Shown: positions 31,769 through 42,292, numbered from the stretch's first letter. The stretch is 64,000 nucleotides of DNA from Methanosarcina siciliae T4/M (GCF_000970085.1 NZ_CP009506.1:1-64000); one strand, 5' to 3'. A program made the numbers and translations. The notes: generated from the letters alone by a model not told the origin.

Positions 31769-33250
31769 TTACTCTGTTTTCGTCTCCCTCATATTTCTGA
31801 CTGCGGCTTTTACAGCCGGTATGAGGGGGTCCACAAGCATGGAAACCGGAGGGGCATAGCAGGTTTCAAGGTTAAGAAGGTCTTTGATTGTTGTTTTCTT
31901 TCTTATCGCAAGGGAAAGGGCATCGATCCTTTCCTTTATTCCTTCCCCTCCCGCGAGCTGCGCTCCTGCAAGCTGCGCTTCTGCAAGGTCGCCGTCTTTA
32001 AAAAAGAGTTTTATATAGATATCCTTTCGATCCGGATAATAGGAAGCTCTTGTGCGCCCGCGGGAAAATCCGTTTATAACTTTTATCCCCTGTCTTTTCA
32101 CCTGTTCGGGGGTAAGCCCCACTCCTCCGAAATGCAGGTCTCCGGCAACAGCTACCCAGGGGTCGGCAAGGGGCCCAAAAGTAGAATATTTGCCTGTAAT
32201 GTTATTTCCGATCACGTCTGCCATACGTCGCGCGGTCGTGCCCAGCTGGCTGAGCCTGCTTTCTCCGGTTAGAAGGTCAGTAACTTCCGCACATTCGCCC
32301 CCTGCGTATACATTAGACAGGAATTCCTCTCCTGCTTTTACCTGAAGCATTTCATTTACGACTATTCCTCCTGCCTTTCCGATATCTAGCCCTGCCTCGC
32401 TGGCAAGACAGACTTCAGGTTTTATCCCGGTTGCCAGGAGCATAAGGTCTGCAGTAAAATGTCTGTCCTTTACGTATACGGTTTTTTCTTTCCAGAAATT
32501 TTCAGGTAAAAATAGAGGTTCTCCGGTAATAACCTCCACACCGAGAGTTTCAAGGTGCGCCCTGACAATCGCAGCCATATCGGAATCAAATTGGCTGGAA
32601 AGCAGGTCTTTACTCCTGGTAATAAGAATAGTTTTAATCCCTCGCTTTGTAAGGGCTGAGGCACATTCAATTCCTATTATACCTCCCCCTACGATGCATA
32701 CTGTTTGCGCGGTTTCAAGGGCTTTTCCGAAGAGTTTGCCGTCAGCAAGGCTCCTGAGCGTGAAGCTTCCGTAAGGCAGGATATTTGCCTCGCTTTTGCG
32801 AGGTATAAAGGGCAGGCTCCCCGTAGCAATCACCAGTTTGTCATAAGGATAGGTTCTCCTTCCGGTAAGGACGACCTTCCTGGCCAGGTTTATCGACCTT
32901 ACCTTTTCGTTCAGTTTCGCATCTATGTTTTTTCCCCTGAAAAAACCCGGAGGTTTTACGATCAGTTTTTCAAAATTTTCAATTTCTCTGCCCAGTACAA
33001 AAGGAATTCCGCAGTGGCTGTAGGCTGTGTGGGAGTCAGATGAAAGCACAGTTATTTTAAAGTCACTCTGCCTCCTGATCTTGGTAGCAGCCGCCATCCC
33101 ACAGGCTCCTCCTCCTATAATCACTACCCTTGTGAGCTCTTTCTCTGTCCGGACTTGTGTGGGGGCTTTCCCAGGGACCTCTTCCTGAACTTCAGCTACG
33201 GTTTGCATGACTTTACCTGCAGCATCTTTTACACCGAAATCGCTTCCCAT
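31769..33250 (-). CDS. FAD-dependent pyridine nucleotide-disulfide oxidoreductase (CoA-disulfide reductase/NADH oxidase-like)
   Basis: Flavoprotein of 493 residues. FAD-binding GGGACGMAAATKIRR starts near residue 47 after an N-terminal extension (about 40 residues), and the NAD-binding Rossmann motif is VCIVGGGIIGIECASALTKRG. A single redox Cys lies in YSHCGIPFVLG, the CoADR/Npx position. ATGSLPFIPR and SNVYAGGECAEV are the second FAD motifs. The dimerisation domain follows, with a short internal duplication (AEAQLAGAQLAGG). It may reduce disulfides, CoA-disulfide, peroxide or oxygen. No ribosome site is seen; a TATA-like CCTATAATA lies about 30 nt upstream, suggesting a very short leader. 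Confidence 0.87.
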   Translation of the reverse strand: MGSDFGVKDAAGKVMQTVAEVQEEVPGKAPTQVRTEKELTRVVIIGGGACGMAAATKIRRQSDFKITVLSSDSHTAYSHCGIPFVLGREIENFEKLIVKPPGFFRGKNIDAKLNEKVRSINLARKVVLTGRRTYPYDKLVIATGSLPFIPRKSEANILPYGSFTLRSLADGKLFGKALETAQTVCIVGGGIIGIECASALTKRGIKTILITRSKDLLSSQFDSDMAAIVRAHLETLGVEVITGEPLFLPENFWKEKTVYVKDRHFTADLMLLATGIKPEVCLASEAGLDIGKAGGIVVNEMLQVKAGEEFLSNVYAGGECAEVTDLLTGESRLSQLGTTARRMADVIGNNITGKYSTFGPLADPWVAVAGDLHFGGVGLTPEQVKRQGIKVINGFSRGRTRASYYPDRKDIYIKLFFKDGDLAEAQLAGAQLAGGEGIKERIDALSLAIRKKTTIKDLLNLETCYAPPVSMLVDPLIPAVKAAVRNMRETKTE

Positions 33251-34835
33251 GCTTTTTATAATGGTGTTTCGCGCCTATTATAGGTTTTTAAGAGAGGAAA
33301 GATTTCAGCACCCGGAGCAATTTCGGATGATCCGGGAAAACGTTCAGTGCCCCGTGCGTTAAGTTTGGTCGAACTTGAAAATGAATTTTGTTTTGAATCT
33401 CTTTTTAAGGGAGCCTCTTCTTCCTGAAGATACTCATTTGAAGCTATTTTCCAAAAACAGGAGAAACAGATAATGGTTTCATGTGAAGGGTGAACGAGCG
33501 AGTTGGGAGTGGGGGGGTTAATACATAAAACAGTGTATTTATCTCGCTCGTTCAAATTTTTAGACGTTCTTTGTTTTATATATACTTTTCTAAATTTTTC
33601 CAATTAGTTTTTCATTTAAAATTTAAAAATCTTTCCAGAAGGTCGCTATCCTTAAATTTATTGATACTGGGTTAAAATAATTCCGGTTTAGCGAACCTTT
33701 TAAATAACCAAAAAGTTCTTAAAGCCTGCAACCATTAAATATATGAATTTAAGACATATGATGTGCAGGATTCCGGTTTCGCCGAAGTCGCTTTAAGGCG
33801 GACGGGGTCTGTTTCGTCAGGTCATATCATAAACTAATAACTTCATCAATTCACATCACTACTGTATTCGTAAAGAATTTCACGTAACTAAACGTATGCA
33901 AACTTAATAGAAATTTCAGATTATACATATTACCAATTCAGGGCTAATACCATCAGTCCAGAAATAAACCTTATACATTATATCACCCAGATGCAAAAGT
34001 CAAAAAATGCTTTCAATAAACCTGATGCATTCCATTCACTGCTTTACCACTTATCATTTAAGGGATACTTGTTCAATTAAAAGGCGTCTGGCTCCCTCTT
34101 GCCGCTCACGCCTCAGGTTAATCCCATCTCTGGGAAATCTCTGAAAATCTTCAGTTATCAGGCATATTGAATGATAAACACATTATTTGGCTTGGGGTTC
34201 TGAAAGTTATTCCAGATCCACCAGTAAGCTTATGTTAAGGCAAAGATTTTCGGGCAGGTACAGAAAAGCTTCCATGGATTTTATGGATTGACGTTTATTC
34301 TGGTCGAAAATCAGGAATCGCTCTATCCCTGAGAGCTTTAAAGATAGGTAGGGGCTTATCCTGCTCTTGCCGATAAGAGCTTTCATTGAAAAAGAGCTTT
34401 CATTAAAAAAGGTTCGGGAAGTATTCCGCCAGTTTAATTCTCCTGACATAAGCACAAAAGACAGTTACAGGCAGTTTCGGAATCCCTTTTTCCGGTTCAT
34501 AGTAATCTTCAATTATGAACTCTGACCCCAAGGGTGTATTATCCCTGATCTGGTTTTAAATCTGATTTTACTACTATTTTTGCATTTTCTGGTGCCCTTT
34601 ATGGTTCCCAGCGCGTTTCCAGAATAATAGAGGATAGGTTGTACTGCCGGAAAAGTACTCTGAGCCTTGTAGCCGGAAAAAGAATTGTACATCGGAATTG
34701 TCCGATAGTATAAGGGCTATTTTCCGTCGATGAATAGGAAAAGTCATCCAAATAGGATAAATCACCCAAAGAAAAACGTCCATACTCAATAGTTCATGAT
34801 AAATCATTATAATGTTAGTTCAGGGAGAATTTCAC
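33251..34835. other. Large gene-free region (1.6 kb) upstream of dnaG
   Basis: No convincing gene; frames at 33256-33603, 34207-34455 and 34574-34807 (all minus) lack ribosome sites and family resemblance. Notable items: a 12-bp perfect inverted repeat (33491-33502 and 33543-33554), a GC-richer patch near 33765-33815 (CCGGTTTCGCCGAAGTCGC) and a small stem AGGCGT/ACGCCT at 34083-34112. The remainder is AT-rich. It probably contains promoters of the oxidoreductase and dnaG, and possibly unrecognised RNA. Confidence 0.4.
33491..33554. repeat. Perfect 12-bp inverted repeat with 40-nt loop
   Basis: TGAACGAGCGAG at 33491-33502 and its exact complement CTCGCTCGTTCA at 33543-33554. The loop includes a G7 run. 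It lies 240 bp upstream of the oxidoreductase gene and may be an operator, an element end pair or an RNA hairpin. Confidence 0.7.
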
Positions 34836-36395
34836 ATGCAAAATACTGATACCACGAAATATATCATTCATTCTAAAATAAATGCTGATGGAGTAATTGA
34901 GCGTCCCGATATAGTAGGCGCAATTTTTGGTCAGACTGAAGGGCTGCTCGGAGCAGATCTTGATCTGCGTGATCTGCAGAAAACCGGAAGGATTGGCAGG
35001 ATAGAGGTGATGGTTACTGCCAAGGGAGGAAAAACCAAAGGCAATATCTTCGTTCCTTCGAGCCTTGATAAGGTCGAGACCTCTATCCTCGCAGCGTCTC
35101 TGGAAACCATTGACAGAGTAGGTCCCTGCAGTGCCAAGATTGAGGTTTTCCAGGTAGAAGATGTAAGGGCTGTTAAGCGCAAAAAAATTATTGAGAGGGC
35201 AAAACTCATCTTCACGAAGATGTTCGATGAGACGGTGCCCGAATCTCAAGAGCTAGCCGACGAGGTCCGGCAGTCCGTCAGGGTCGACGAACTGACTCAT
35301 TATGGCAAGTCAAGGATACCCTGCGGGCCAAACGTGCTCAACTCGGATGCCATCATTATTGTCGAAGGCAGGGCTGATATCCTGAACCTGCTTCGCTATG
35401 GTATAAAGAATACCATCTGCGTGGGTGGAACAAACATCCCTCCTGAGGTTGCTGAACTTACTAAAAAGAAAACAGTAACTGCTTTTACGGACGGAGACAG
35501 GGGTGGAGAACTCATTATTCGTGAACTCCTCCAGGTGGCAGATCTCGATTATGTTGCCCGTGCTCCCGATGGTAAGTGTGTGGAAGACCTTGTCCAGAAA
35601 GAAATAATCAGGTCTTTGCGCCGGAAGGTTCCGGTGGAACAGATTATTGAGAAGTACGGGATTCAGGAAAAAGAAAGTGGAGATAGTGCCTGCAGGCTGG
35701 AACGCGTTTCCAAAAGAAAGATGAGAGCTCCGGAAGTTGTTCCTAGAATCGCGGAAAAGAAGCTGCACAAACGTGTGAAAGTTCACAGGGTATCTCCAAA
35801 GACGGAAGCTTACGAAGAGGAGTCCCCTGAAGAAATAGAAGAAGCAGTTCCTGAAAAATCCCCTGAGAAAGCTCATGAAAAAGTTTCGGAAAGGTCCCTG
35901 GAAAAAACTCCTGAAGCGGCAGAAAAAGTTGAAGCAAGAAAGGCTGTCTCAAAGCCTCCGGTTATGGCAAGGCCGGTTCCAGCTGCCCGAGCTCCCAGGG
36001 GAAAACCCTCGGCTGAGAGGGTTTCAGCTGTGAAGGTCCCCGGGGGAGAGGCAGTAAGGGTTTCACCTGCTCCTTCCAGACAGACTCCGGTAGCTCCGGT
36101 TTCTCCGGAAGCTGCAAGGTTCAGGCCGCACGTGGATGCCCTTAAAGGGACGTTGACTGCAAGGATCCTGGATTCTGAAGACAAAGTCATAGAGGAAATC
36201 GCAGTCCGAGACCTTGCAAGCAGGTTAAAAACTTACAGGGATAATGTGAAAAGCGTGGTTTTTGATGGTGTAATTACTCAGAGGCTTGTTGATATTGCTT
36301 CGAGCAATGCAATCAAAAATCTCATAGGAGTAAAAATCGGAAATATTGCTAAAGTTCCTACAGATATGGAAGTTTTGACCTCCGCCATGCTCTGA
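34836..36395 (+). CDS. dnaG: DnaG-type primase-like protein (archaeal)
   Basis: Archaeal DnaG, 519 residues. The N-terminal region ([19 protein letters not shown]) is family specific. The TOPRIM domain has [17 protein letters not shown] (Glu177) and [10 protein letters not shown] (Asp219, Asp221). Residues about 290-440 form a long Pro/Glu/Lys/Arg-rich linker with repeats of EK(S/A)PEK type, probably disordered, followed by a conserved C-terminal domain. In archaea DnaG can make primers but is mainly known as an exosome component, acting in RNA degradation. The internal ATG at 34836 has GGGAGA about 8 nt upstream and is chosen over the ATG at 34812. Confidence 0.93.
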   Translation: MQNTDTTKYIIHSKINADGVIERPDIVGAIFGQTEGLLGADLDLRDLQKTGRIGRIEVMVTAKGGKTKGNIFVPSSLDKVETSILAASLETIDRVGPCSAKIEVFQVEDVRAVKRKKIIERAKLIFTKMFDETVPESQELADEVRQSVRVDELTHYGKSRIPCGPNVLNSDAIIIVEGRADILNLLRYGIKNTICVGGTNIPPEVAELTKKKTVTAFTDGDRGGELIIRELLQVADLDYVARAPDGKCVEDLVQKEIIRSLRRKVPVEQIIEKYGIQEKESGDSACRLERVSKRKMRAPEVVPRIAEKKLHKRVKVHRVSPKTEAYEEESPEEIEEAVPEKSPEKAHEKVSERSLEKTPEAAEKVEARKAVSKPPVMARPVPAARAPRGKPSAERVSAVKVPGGEAVRVSPAPSRQTPVAPVSPEAARFRPHVDALKGTLTARILDSEDKVIEEIAVRDLASRLKTYRDNVKSVVFDGVITQRLVDIASSNAIKNLIGVKIGNIAKVPTDMEVLTSAML

Positions 36396-36751
36396 GCAGG
36401 TCTTTTTACTTCTCTCTTTATTTTTTATCTTTTTTGTTGAAAAAACCGTTTATTTATACCTGATTTCTGTTTTAAAGTAGTTATTCTCCTTATCAGAATC
36501 TAATTATCACATTGTCATTATTTTATGTGTGATACCTATGTATGTCCCCAGTGAGATCACTACGATTTGACATGGTTTCACACTATAGTACTAAATTTCA
36601 CACTCTATCTTATAATTCTTCATTATTTTTCATATACATTATATAGAAAAATTTATTAGTAATTACTAGGAAGCCAGTTTCCTCGGGTAATTCTTTTATT
36701 CGGTTCAAGATAATATTAAATTGATCTTGTAAAATTGTAGGTCTGTTCGCT
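36396..36751. other. Intergenic region with terminator and promoter
   Basis: A T-rich tract (36405-36440) follows dnaG, as expected for archaeal termination. A TATA-like stretch (CATTATATAG, 36637-36648) may serve the UPF0058 gene. A repeated TTTCACACT (36568, 36597) is the only other feature. Confidence 0.45.
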
Positions 36752-37030
36752 ATGCACAAGGAAGAACTAATACAACTGCACACATATATGGCTCAAATGA
36801 AGAGATACTTCGAGAGGCACGGTGTAACGCACGAGTTCGACGACTATAAGGCTTTATCGATAAGTCCTGTTCATATCCACAGGAGTAAGGCGGATCACAA
36901 GCGCGCAATTTTTATTTTGGGAGGCGAGCTTGCTACTCTCATGTCAAGAGATGACCCTATATTTGAGGAAGCATCTACCCATATGAGAGATTCCCTCAAT
37001 TCCGTCATAAAGCTCATCGGTAATAACTGA
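36752..37030 (+). CDS. UPF0058 family protein
   Basis: Small conserved archaeal protein of 92 residues, all-helical in appearance (MHKEELIQLHTYMAQMKRYFE, then LSISPVHIHRSKADHKRAIF and LGGELATLM), with conserved His residues in HIHRSKADHK. Function unknown. Its end overlaps the convergent acetyltransferase gene by 17 bp. Confidence 0.85.
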   Translation: MHKEELIQLHTYMAQMKRYFERHGVTHEFDDYKALSISPVHIHRSKADHKRAIFILGGELATLMSRDDPIFEEASTHMRDSLNSVIKLIGNN

Positions 37031-37544
37031 TAGGGCTCCTTATTGTGGTCAAGAATTTGTTGTCCGATGATACGGGTTCAAGGTATTTTTGTTTTGAGAC
37101 CAAAAGGCGGTATGGGTGCAGGTGCATTTTCATAACCATACCGTCTTCTCCATCTGAATAATACTTTTTTTCAGTCCAGCACTGTATGAATCCTATCGAT
37201 CTGTATAATTTTTGTGCGCTAATGTTACTATTTCTTACTTCCAGTCTCGCGTATTTAAGGCCGTTTGCAATAAAAATGTCACATATGGCATGAATCAGTT
37301 CCGTGCCTATCCCCATCCCCCGATATTCTTTCTTTACACCAACGGAAAAAATATGCCCTTCGTTTTCCGCGGAACGGTAGCCTACTACATAACCTACCAC
37401 TTTTCCTTCCATTTCCGCAACAAGGAAGCCGTCTCCAACCATTTCGTAAAAGTTCATATACACCAGGGAATTATGCTCCGAAAAAGCCTCCTCTTCAATT
37501 TCGACTATTTTCTGGAAGTCCTCAGGCGCGAAACGTCTTATCAT
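37014..37544 (-). CDS. GNAT family N-acetyltransferase (RimI-like)
   Basis: Acetyltransferase of 176 residues. Acetyl-CoA binding motif A is IFSVGVKKEYRGMGIGTELIHAI; motif B is LEVRNSNISAQKLYRSIGF, which is characteristic of RimI/Ard1-type N-terminal protein acetyltransferases. MIRRFAPEDFQKIVEIEEEAF is the usual opening. A C-terminal tail of about 25 residues extends past the domain. Likely acetylates protein N-termini, though this is inference. It lies about 100 bp downstream of arcS on the same strand. Confidence 0.88.
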   Translation of the reverse strand: MIRRFAPEDFQKIVEIEEEAFSEHNSLVYMNFYEMVGDGFLVAEMEGKVVGYVVGYRSAENEGHIFSVGVKKEYRGMGIGTELIHAICDIFIANGLKYARLEVRNSNISAQKLYRSIGFIQCWTEKKYYSDGEDGMVMKMHLHPYRLLVSKQKYLEPVSSDNKFLTTIRSPISYYR

Positions 37545-37643
37545 AATACCTCATATATCTCTGCCATTTTATTACTCCTTCGAAGGAAGAACAACTCTCT
37601 CGAAGAAGCCTGTATGGCTTTCTGTCCTACATATGCTTCAGGG

Positions 37644-39521
37644 TTAAAGTTTTTTAACGTGTCGGACATCAACTGCTACGCCCCTGCCTGATTCTTTCAT
37701 TTCTCTCCCGCTCATTGCAGCCCTTCCCACACAGAGAGCTTTTTTCCCGAAAACTATGACCTCATCATTTGGTCTTATCTCAGGGTCCGCATCAAGCACA
37801 CCCGGAGCGAGAATGGAACCGCGTGGGACAAAGTCGTCAATCTTTACCAAGTATTTCTCACTTTTTAGCACCAGTTCGGCTCCTTCGGGAGAGAGGGCGA
37901 GCATCCCGTACTGCGGGATTAAAGTTGCAAGCTGTTTTTTCCCGGCAAAGAGCTGGTACTTCGGGAAACGGCCTTTAACCACAGGGTTTCCTGCTTCTTT
38001 CGAAAAGAGACGTCCTGCGCCCCCTCCGAACTGGTAGCCAGCAACCGCCTTTACGAAATTCTTCTTCTCTTCTTCGGCATTCTGTCTTTTCTTGCTGAAA
38101 TCCTCGGAAGTGCAGATAGCTTCAACAGTGTTTTTCAGGTTCGAAAGAGACTCGTAGGACGTGAGGCTTTCCCCTGCGGTATAGACTATATCAATCCCCA
38201 GCTTTTCAGCCACTCTTTCACAGATCTCCCTGTATGCCCCTTCCACATGGGCAACCACTGCCTTATATTTGTGTTTTGAGAGATAGCTTTCAAGGCAACC
38301 GGAAACCCAGGCTTTTTCTTCTTCGTCCCAGTGCCCCGTAACCGCAGTATCGTAATGGGATGCCGGATAGGTAAGTTCAAGTTCTCTGGGCACGATTCCC
38401 AGGGGGGAGGTTATGATAACCTCATGGACAAACTTCCGGTACTTGCCAAGGGTAAGGATGAACTTCTGGTGGGACTGGGAAGTCGAATAGGGTTTTCTGG
38501 CTGCACAGGGCAGGAGCAGGAGGACATCAAGGTCAGGAGGTGTATACCTTTCTTGTATGCGGCGCGCAAACCTGACCACTTCGATCCTTGAGAGGGCTTC
38601 GGAGGTATCTGCAAGGAGCTGGTTTTGTCGGAACGCGGGCACTTTTTCTTCAAGATAGGAATATTCGAAATCCCCGAGGCGCAGCAGGGCTGTAAGCCAG
38701 GGCCTGACCCTGCACTGCCCTTCCACATACTCCCGTAGATTGCCTGCCCTGATTTTTTCCCCGATAAGAGCAAGTTCGGCATCAAGGGCATCCCTGTTAT
38801 GGGCTGAAAGAAGTGCTGCCCTGTCAGCTTTAGGGAGAGCTCGGAGCTTGGCGGGCGTGGTGGCGGCACATACCCTGCACCTGCAGGGAAACTCTACAAG
38901 GGAGTCAAGATAAAAACTGCCTGCAGCTGTAAGGTAGATGTCAGAATAGGCTGCAATTTCTGCTCTTGTATCATCCATTACATCGATCCCGACATAGGCG
39001 AGCATTGCTGCATTTTCAGGGAGGGCAATTTTTGGGGCATAGAGAGCAGTATCCGGAGGAATGCGGTTTTTCAGGTCAATCAAGTTTTCCAGAAACCTCC
39101 GGGCGTTATTTTCCAGAGTTCCTGCCCCTTCCATTATGTAAAGGTCGCTCTTCCGAACCTCGCCTTCTGCCCTGAGAAGGGAACCTGTGGGCCCTTCAGC
39201 TTCAACTTTTTGACCACTGTTTGCAGTAAATGTTTCAACTTTTCCTGGGGATTTGGCTGGAACGGCAGGCGGATAAGTCTGATGAGGAAGAATAATGAGA
39301 GTTCCCTTTCCGGTTTTTTCACGTATTTCCTTTATGCGTGCTTCGATTTCTTTCCGGTCAGCAGTCCAGAGGCTGCCCGCATCAACAACAGGTCCCGGGT
39401 TTTCAAGGTCTCCGAGTGCTGCCGTATGCAGGGCACAGGGAGTGCGAATTTCGGGAAAGAGCAGGAGTTTTCCTATACGTGCTGCTCCATCTCTGTTTTC
39501 TATTTCAAAGTACTGTGTCAT
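37644..39521 (-). CDS. arcS: Archaeosine synthase (ArcS)
   Basis: Converts preQ0 at tRNA position 15 to archaeosine (with lysine or ammonia as donor). The 625-residue protein is TGT-like at the N-terminus without the transglycosylase active site, and has a C-terminal PUA domain (about 545-620, GAELVLKSEKYLVKIDDFVPRGS). The ArcS-specific motif is LPCAARKPYSTSQSHQKF (PC-x3-KPY-x2-S-x2-H). A Cys cluster (CRCRVCAA, residues 212-219) lies in the N-terminal half. It is divergent from the GlcD-like gene. Archaeosine stabilises the tRNA fold. Confidence 0.93.
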   Translation of the reverse strand: MTQYFEIENRDGAARIGKLLLFPEIRTPCALHTAALGDLENPGPVVDAGSLWTADRKEIEARIKEIREKTGKGTLIILPHQTYPPAVPAKSPGKVETFTANSGQKVEAEGPTGSLLRAEGEVRKSDLYIMEGAGTLENNARRFLENLIDLKNRIPPDTALYAPKIALPENAAMLAYVGIDVMDDTRAEIAAYSDIYLTAAGSFYLDSLVEFPCRCRVCAATTPAKLRALPKADRAALLSAHNRDALDAELALIGEKIRAGNLREYVEGQCRVRPWLTALLRLGDFEYSYLEEKVPAFRQNQLLADTSEALSRIEVVRFARRIQERYTPPDLDVLLLLPCAARKPYSTSQSHQKFILTLGKYRKFVHEVIITSPLGIVPRELELTYPASHYDTAVTGHWDEEEKAWVSGCLESYLSKHKYKAVVAHVEGAYREICERVAEKLGIDIVYTAGESLTSYESLSNLKNTVEAICTSEDFSKKRQNAEEEKKNFVKAVAGYQFGGGAGRLFSKEAGNPVVKGRFPKYQLFAGKKQLATLIPQYGMLALSPEGAELVLKSEKYLVKIDDFVPRGSILAPGVLDADPEIRPNDEVIVFGKKALCVGRAAMSGREMKESGRGVAVDVRHVKKL

Positions 39522-39567
39522 GTTTGTCCTCTTATGTCTATCAGGATGTAAAGGTTTGCCCTGCGCT

Positions 39568-39603
39568 TTTTCTGAAAAGCCTGTATTTTCTGAAAAGCCT
39601 GTA
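39568..39603 (+). repeat. 18-bp direct repeat, two copies
   Basis: TTTTCTGAAAAGCCTGTA occurs twice in succession (39568-39585, 39586-39603) in the region between the divergent arcS and GlcD-like genes. Confidence 0.85.
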
Positions 39604-39764
39604 AGTTTTCTTCTGGTTTTTAAATGGATCTCAGGAGGAAGGAGGATGGTATATTCTTATATATTATTAATATTGATTATCTGCTGCAAATTATCTCTCA
39701 CCTCTGTCCAGCCCGGACAGAACTTTCTATTTTTCGCATCCTAATCCCAGATTTGAGGTCTATA

Positions 39765-41135
39765 ATGGATATAACTGAAGAGCTTCGAAAAATCGTTGGC
39801 GGACGGCTCTCGGTCTCGCCTTCCGAACTTTATTGTTATTCTTCTGACGCATCCCAGGTGAAAGGGATGCCTGATTACGTGGTACGCCCTAAAAGCACCG
39901 ATGAGGTCAGCCGTATTGTCAGGCTTGCTTACGAAAATGAGATCCCTGTGACTGCAAGGGGCGCAGGCACCGGCCTTGCCGGGGGAGCTGTCCCTGTTGG
40001 TGGGGGCATCGTGCTTGACATGTCGGGAATGAACAGGATTCTTGAAGTCGATATCGACAATATCCAGGTAGTCGTGGAGCCCGGGATAATCCAGGACGAC
40101 CTTAACGACACCTTAAAACCTTACGGCTTTTTCTTCCCCCCGAACCCTGGCAGTTCTGCCATGTGCACTATCGGGGGCATGATTGCTTATAATGCCAGCG
40201 GGATGCGCTGTGTCAAATACGGTACAACCAGAAACTATGTCCGCGACCTGGAAGTGGTGCTTGCGGACGGGACTGTCATCCACACAGGCTCGAAAATGTT
40301 AAAATCAGCTGCAGGCTACGACCTGACCCAGCTTATCATAGGCTCCGAAGGCACGCTCGGAATCGTCACCAGAGCCAGCCTGAAGATTGCCCCTCTCCCG
40401 AAGAACCGGAAACTTGTAATCGCTTCCTTTAAAAGTGCGGAGCTCGCAGGGCAGGCAGTTGTAAAGACCTTCTCAAACGGGGTCATCCCTTCAGCCTGTG
40501 AGATCCTTGACCGGGTCTCTCTGCAGGTGCTCAAGCGCTACGACCCGAAACTTGTGCTCCCCTCTGAAGGTGATGTAATCCTTTTCGAAGTTGACGGCAC
40601 GGAAAACTCCGCGCGTGAGGCTGCAGAACAGATAATAGATGTCTGCTCTTCCCTTGCTCTCTCCATAAAGCTTGCGGAAAGCGAAAAGGAAATGGCAGAT
40701 ATCTGGGCAGCCAGAAAGCTTGTGGGTGCTGCTGTTTCCCGTCTTGACCCCACGAAAACAAGGATTTATGTGGGTGAAGATGTGGGAGTTCCTATAAAGA
40801 AAATCCCGGAACTCCTCAGGAAAGCACAGGAAATTTCCGAGAAATTCAACCTCCCTGCTATGAAGTACGGGCACATAGGAGACGGAAACCTGCACCTTGC
40901 CCTTTTCATTGATGTCCTGAATAAGGATGAGTGGGACCGCCTGAACCGGGCTGCCGATATGGTCCACAGGACTGCAATCGAACTTGGAGGGACGGTCAGT
41001 TCCGAGCACGGCGTAGGTGCAGCCAGGGCTGAGTATATGGAAGCCCAGTGGGGTCCTGCTCTTGAAGTAATGCGTGCGATCAAAAAAGCCCTTGACCCGA
41101 AGGGCATCCTGAACCCGGGAAAGCTGGGGCTGTGA
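39765..41135 (+). CDS. glcD: FAD-linked oxidase (GlcD / D-lactate dehydrogenase-like)
   Basis: FAD-dependent 2-hydroxyacid dehydrogenase, 456 residues. The PCMH FAD-binding domain is VTARGAGTGLAGGAVPVGGG..MSGMN with PGSSAMCTIGGMIAYNASG, and the C-terminal FAD-oxidase domain ends SEHGVGAARAEYME and LDPKGILNPGKL. The upstream frame is open, but the ATG at 39765 has GAGGTC nearby and fits the family start. It pairs with the next gene, the iron-sulfur partner, by a 4-bp or shorter gap, so the two form a D-lactate or glycolate dehydrogenase complex; the substrate is not certain. Confidence 0.9.
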   Translation: MDITEELRKIVGGRLSVSPSELYCYSSDASQVKGMPDYVVRPKSTDEVSRIVRLAYENEIPVTARGAGTGLAGGAVPVGGGIVLDMSGMNRILEVDIDNIQVVVEPGIIQDDLNDTLKPYGFFFPPNPGSSAMCTIGGMIAYNASGMRCVKYGTTRNYVRDLEVVLADGTVIHTGSKMLKSAAGYDLTQLIIGSEGTLGIVTRASLKIAPLPKNRKLVIASFKSAELAGQAVVKTFSNGVIPSACEILDRVSLQVLKRYDPKLVLPSEGDVILFEVDGTENSAREAAEQIIDVCSSLALSIKLAESEKEMADIWAARKLVGAAVSRLDPTKTRIYVGEDVGVPIKKIPELLRKAQEISEKFNLPAMKYGHIGDGNLHLALFIDVLNKDEWDRLNRAADMVHRTAIELGGTVSSEHGVGAARAEYMEAQWGPALEVMRAIKKALDPKGILNPGKLGL

Positions 41136-41140
41136 GAGTT

Positions 41141-42292
41141 ATGAAAAACGAAGGAAAAAAGGAAACCGGGAGATCAGAAGAATTGAATGGAAAGGAAGTG
41201 GGCGAGAAAAACAGCAAAGAATCCTCCTTTGGAGTTGACCGCCGTTCAGTTTATAAATGCGTGCAGTGCGGCACCTGCCGCTCAGTCTGCCCGGTCTTTG
41301 ATGTGGTCGGCTGGGAGTCTGCAAATACACGCGGAAGAATGCTTATCATTAAGAGCCTGCTTGAAGGGAGGCCGCCGTCCGAAGATGTCCTCTCAAGCCT
41401 TGCTTCCTGCACGACCTGCGGGATCTGCGCTGCCAAATGCCCTGCCGGAGCAAACCCTCCAGAAGTGGTGGAAGCTGCCCGCGCCCAGCTGGTAAAATGC
41501 GGGGTGACAACCGAAGCCCAGGAAAAGCTTAAAGCTGCAGTTATGACCAGCGGCAACTCTTTCGGGGAAACAAGAAGCCGATTGCATTGGCTTTCCGATT
41601 CGGAACGTGCAAAACTCCCGGAGAAATCCGATTATGTCTACTTTGTAGGTTGTTTTGACTCCTATCGTTATCCTGAATTTGCAAAAAAGACCTTCGAGGT
41701 TTTGCAGCGCTTTGGGGTAACCCTCCTGCCGGACGAGCAGTGCTGTGCTTCCCCCCTCCTCCGTACGGGTTTCCTGGAAGATGCGGAAAAGATCATGGAG
41801 CACAACCTTGAGCAGATCCGGAAAGTGGGAGCTCACACCGTCATCACGGGTTGTGCCGGCTGTTACACCACTCTCAAGAATAACTATCCCGAAGAGCTCA
41901 GGGTTATCAGTCTCCCCGAGTTTCTTGCCGAGCACCTTGAAGAGTTAAACCTCAAGCATATTGACCTGACAGTCACCTACCACGATCCCTGCCATTTGGG
42001 CAGGCACAACAAGGTCTACGACGCCCCCAGAAAAGTTATTCAGGCTATCTGCACCCTCAAGGAGATGAAAAACATCAAAGAAAACTCCCGCTGCTGCGGC
42101 GGTGGGGGCGGAGTCAGGATAGGCTATCCCGACATCTCCCTTGAACTTGCCCGAAACAGACTCGAAGACGTACCCGAAGGCGTGGACTATATCGTAACCT
42201 CTTGCCCCCTCTGCGTGAGGAACCTCAGGGATGCAGGCGGAGATATCGAGATAATCGATATTGTAGAACTTGTGGCAATGGCGCTTGAATAA
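41141..42292 (+). CDS. glcF: Iron-sulfur subunit (GlcF-like, CCG domains)
   Basis: Electron-transfer partner of the preceding flavoprotein. Two 4Fe-4S motifs (YKCVQCGTCRSVCPVF and CTTCGICAAKCPAG) are followed by two CCG (DUF224) domains (CAGCYTTLKNNYP..YHDPCHLGR and SRCCGGGGGVR). The protein has about 383 residues from the ATG at 41141; a GTG at 41132 overlapping the glcD stop codon is an alternative start. The N-terminal 30 residues are highly charged (GKKETGRSEELNGKEVG). Confidence 0.9.
   Translation: MKNEGKKETGRSEELNGKEVGEKNSKESSFGVDRRSVYKCVQCGTCRSVCPVFDVVGWESANTRGRMLIIKSLLEGRPPSEDVLSSLASCTTCGICAAKCPAGANPPEVVEAARAQLVKCGVTTEAQEKLKAAVMTSGNSFGETRSRLHWLSDSERAKLPEKSDYVYFVGCFDSYRYPEFAKKTFEVLQRFGVTLLPDEQCCASPLLRTGFLEDAEKIMEHNLEQIRKVGAHTVITGCAGCYTTLKNNYPEELRVISLPEFLAEHLEELNLKHIDLTVTYHDPCHLGRHNKVYDAPRKVIQAICTLKEMKNIKENSRCCGGGGGVRIGYPDISLELARNRLEDVPEGVDYIVTSCPLCVRNLRDAGGDIEIIDIVELVAMALE

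Noticed and set aside
33256..33603. 115-codon minus-strand frame upstream of the oxidoreductase
   Set aside because: Low-complexity Ser/Thr-rich translation, no start support, and overlaps an inverted repeat.
34207..34807. Two short minus-strand frames before dnaG
   Set aside because: No ribosome sites and no similarity recognised.
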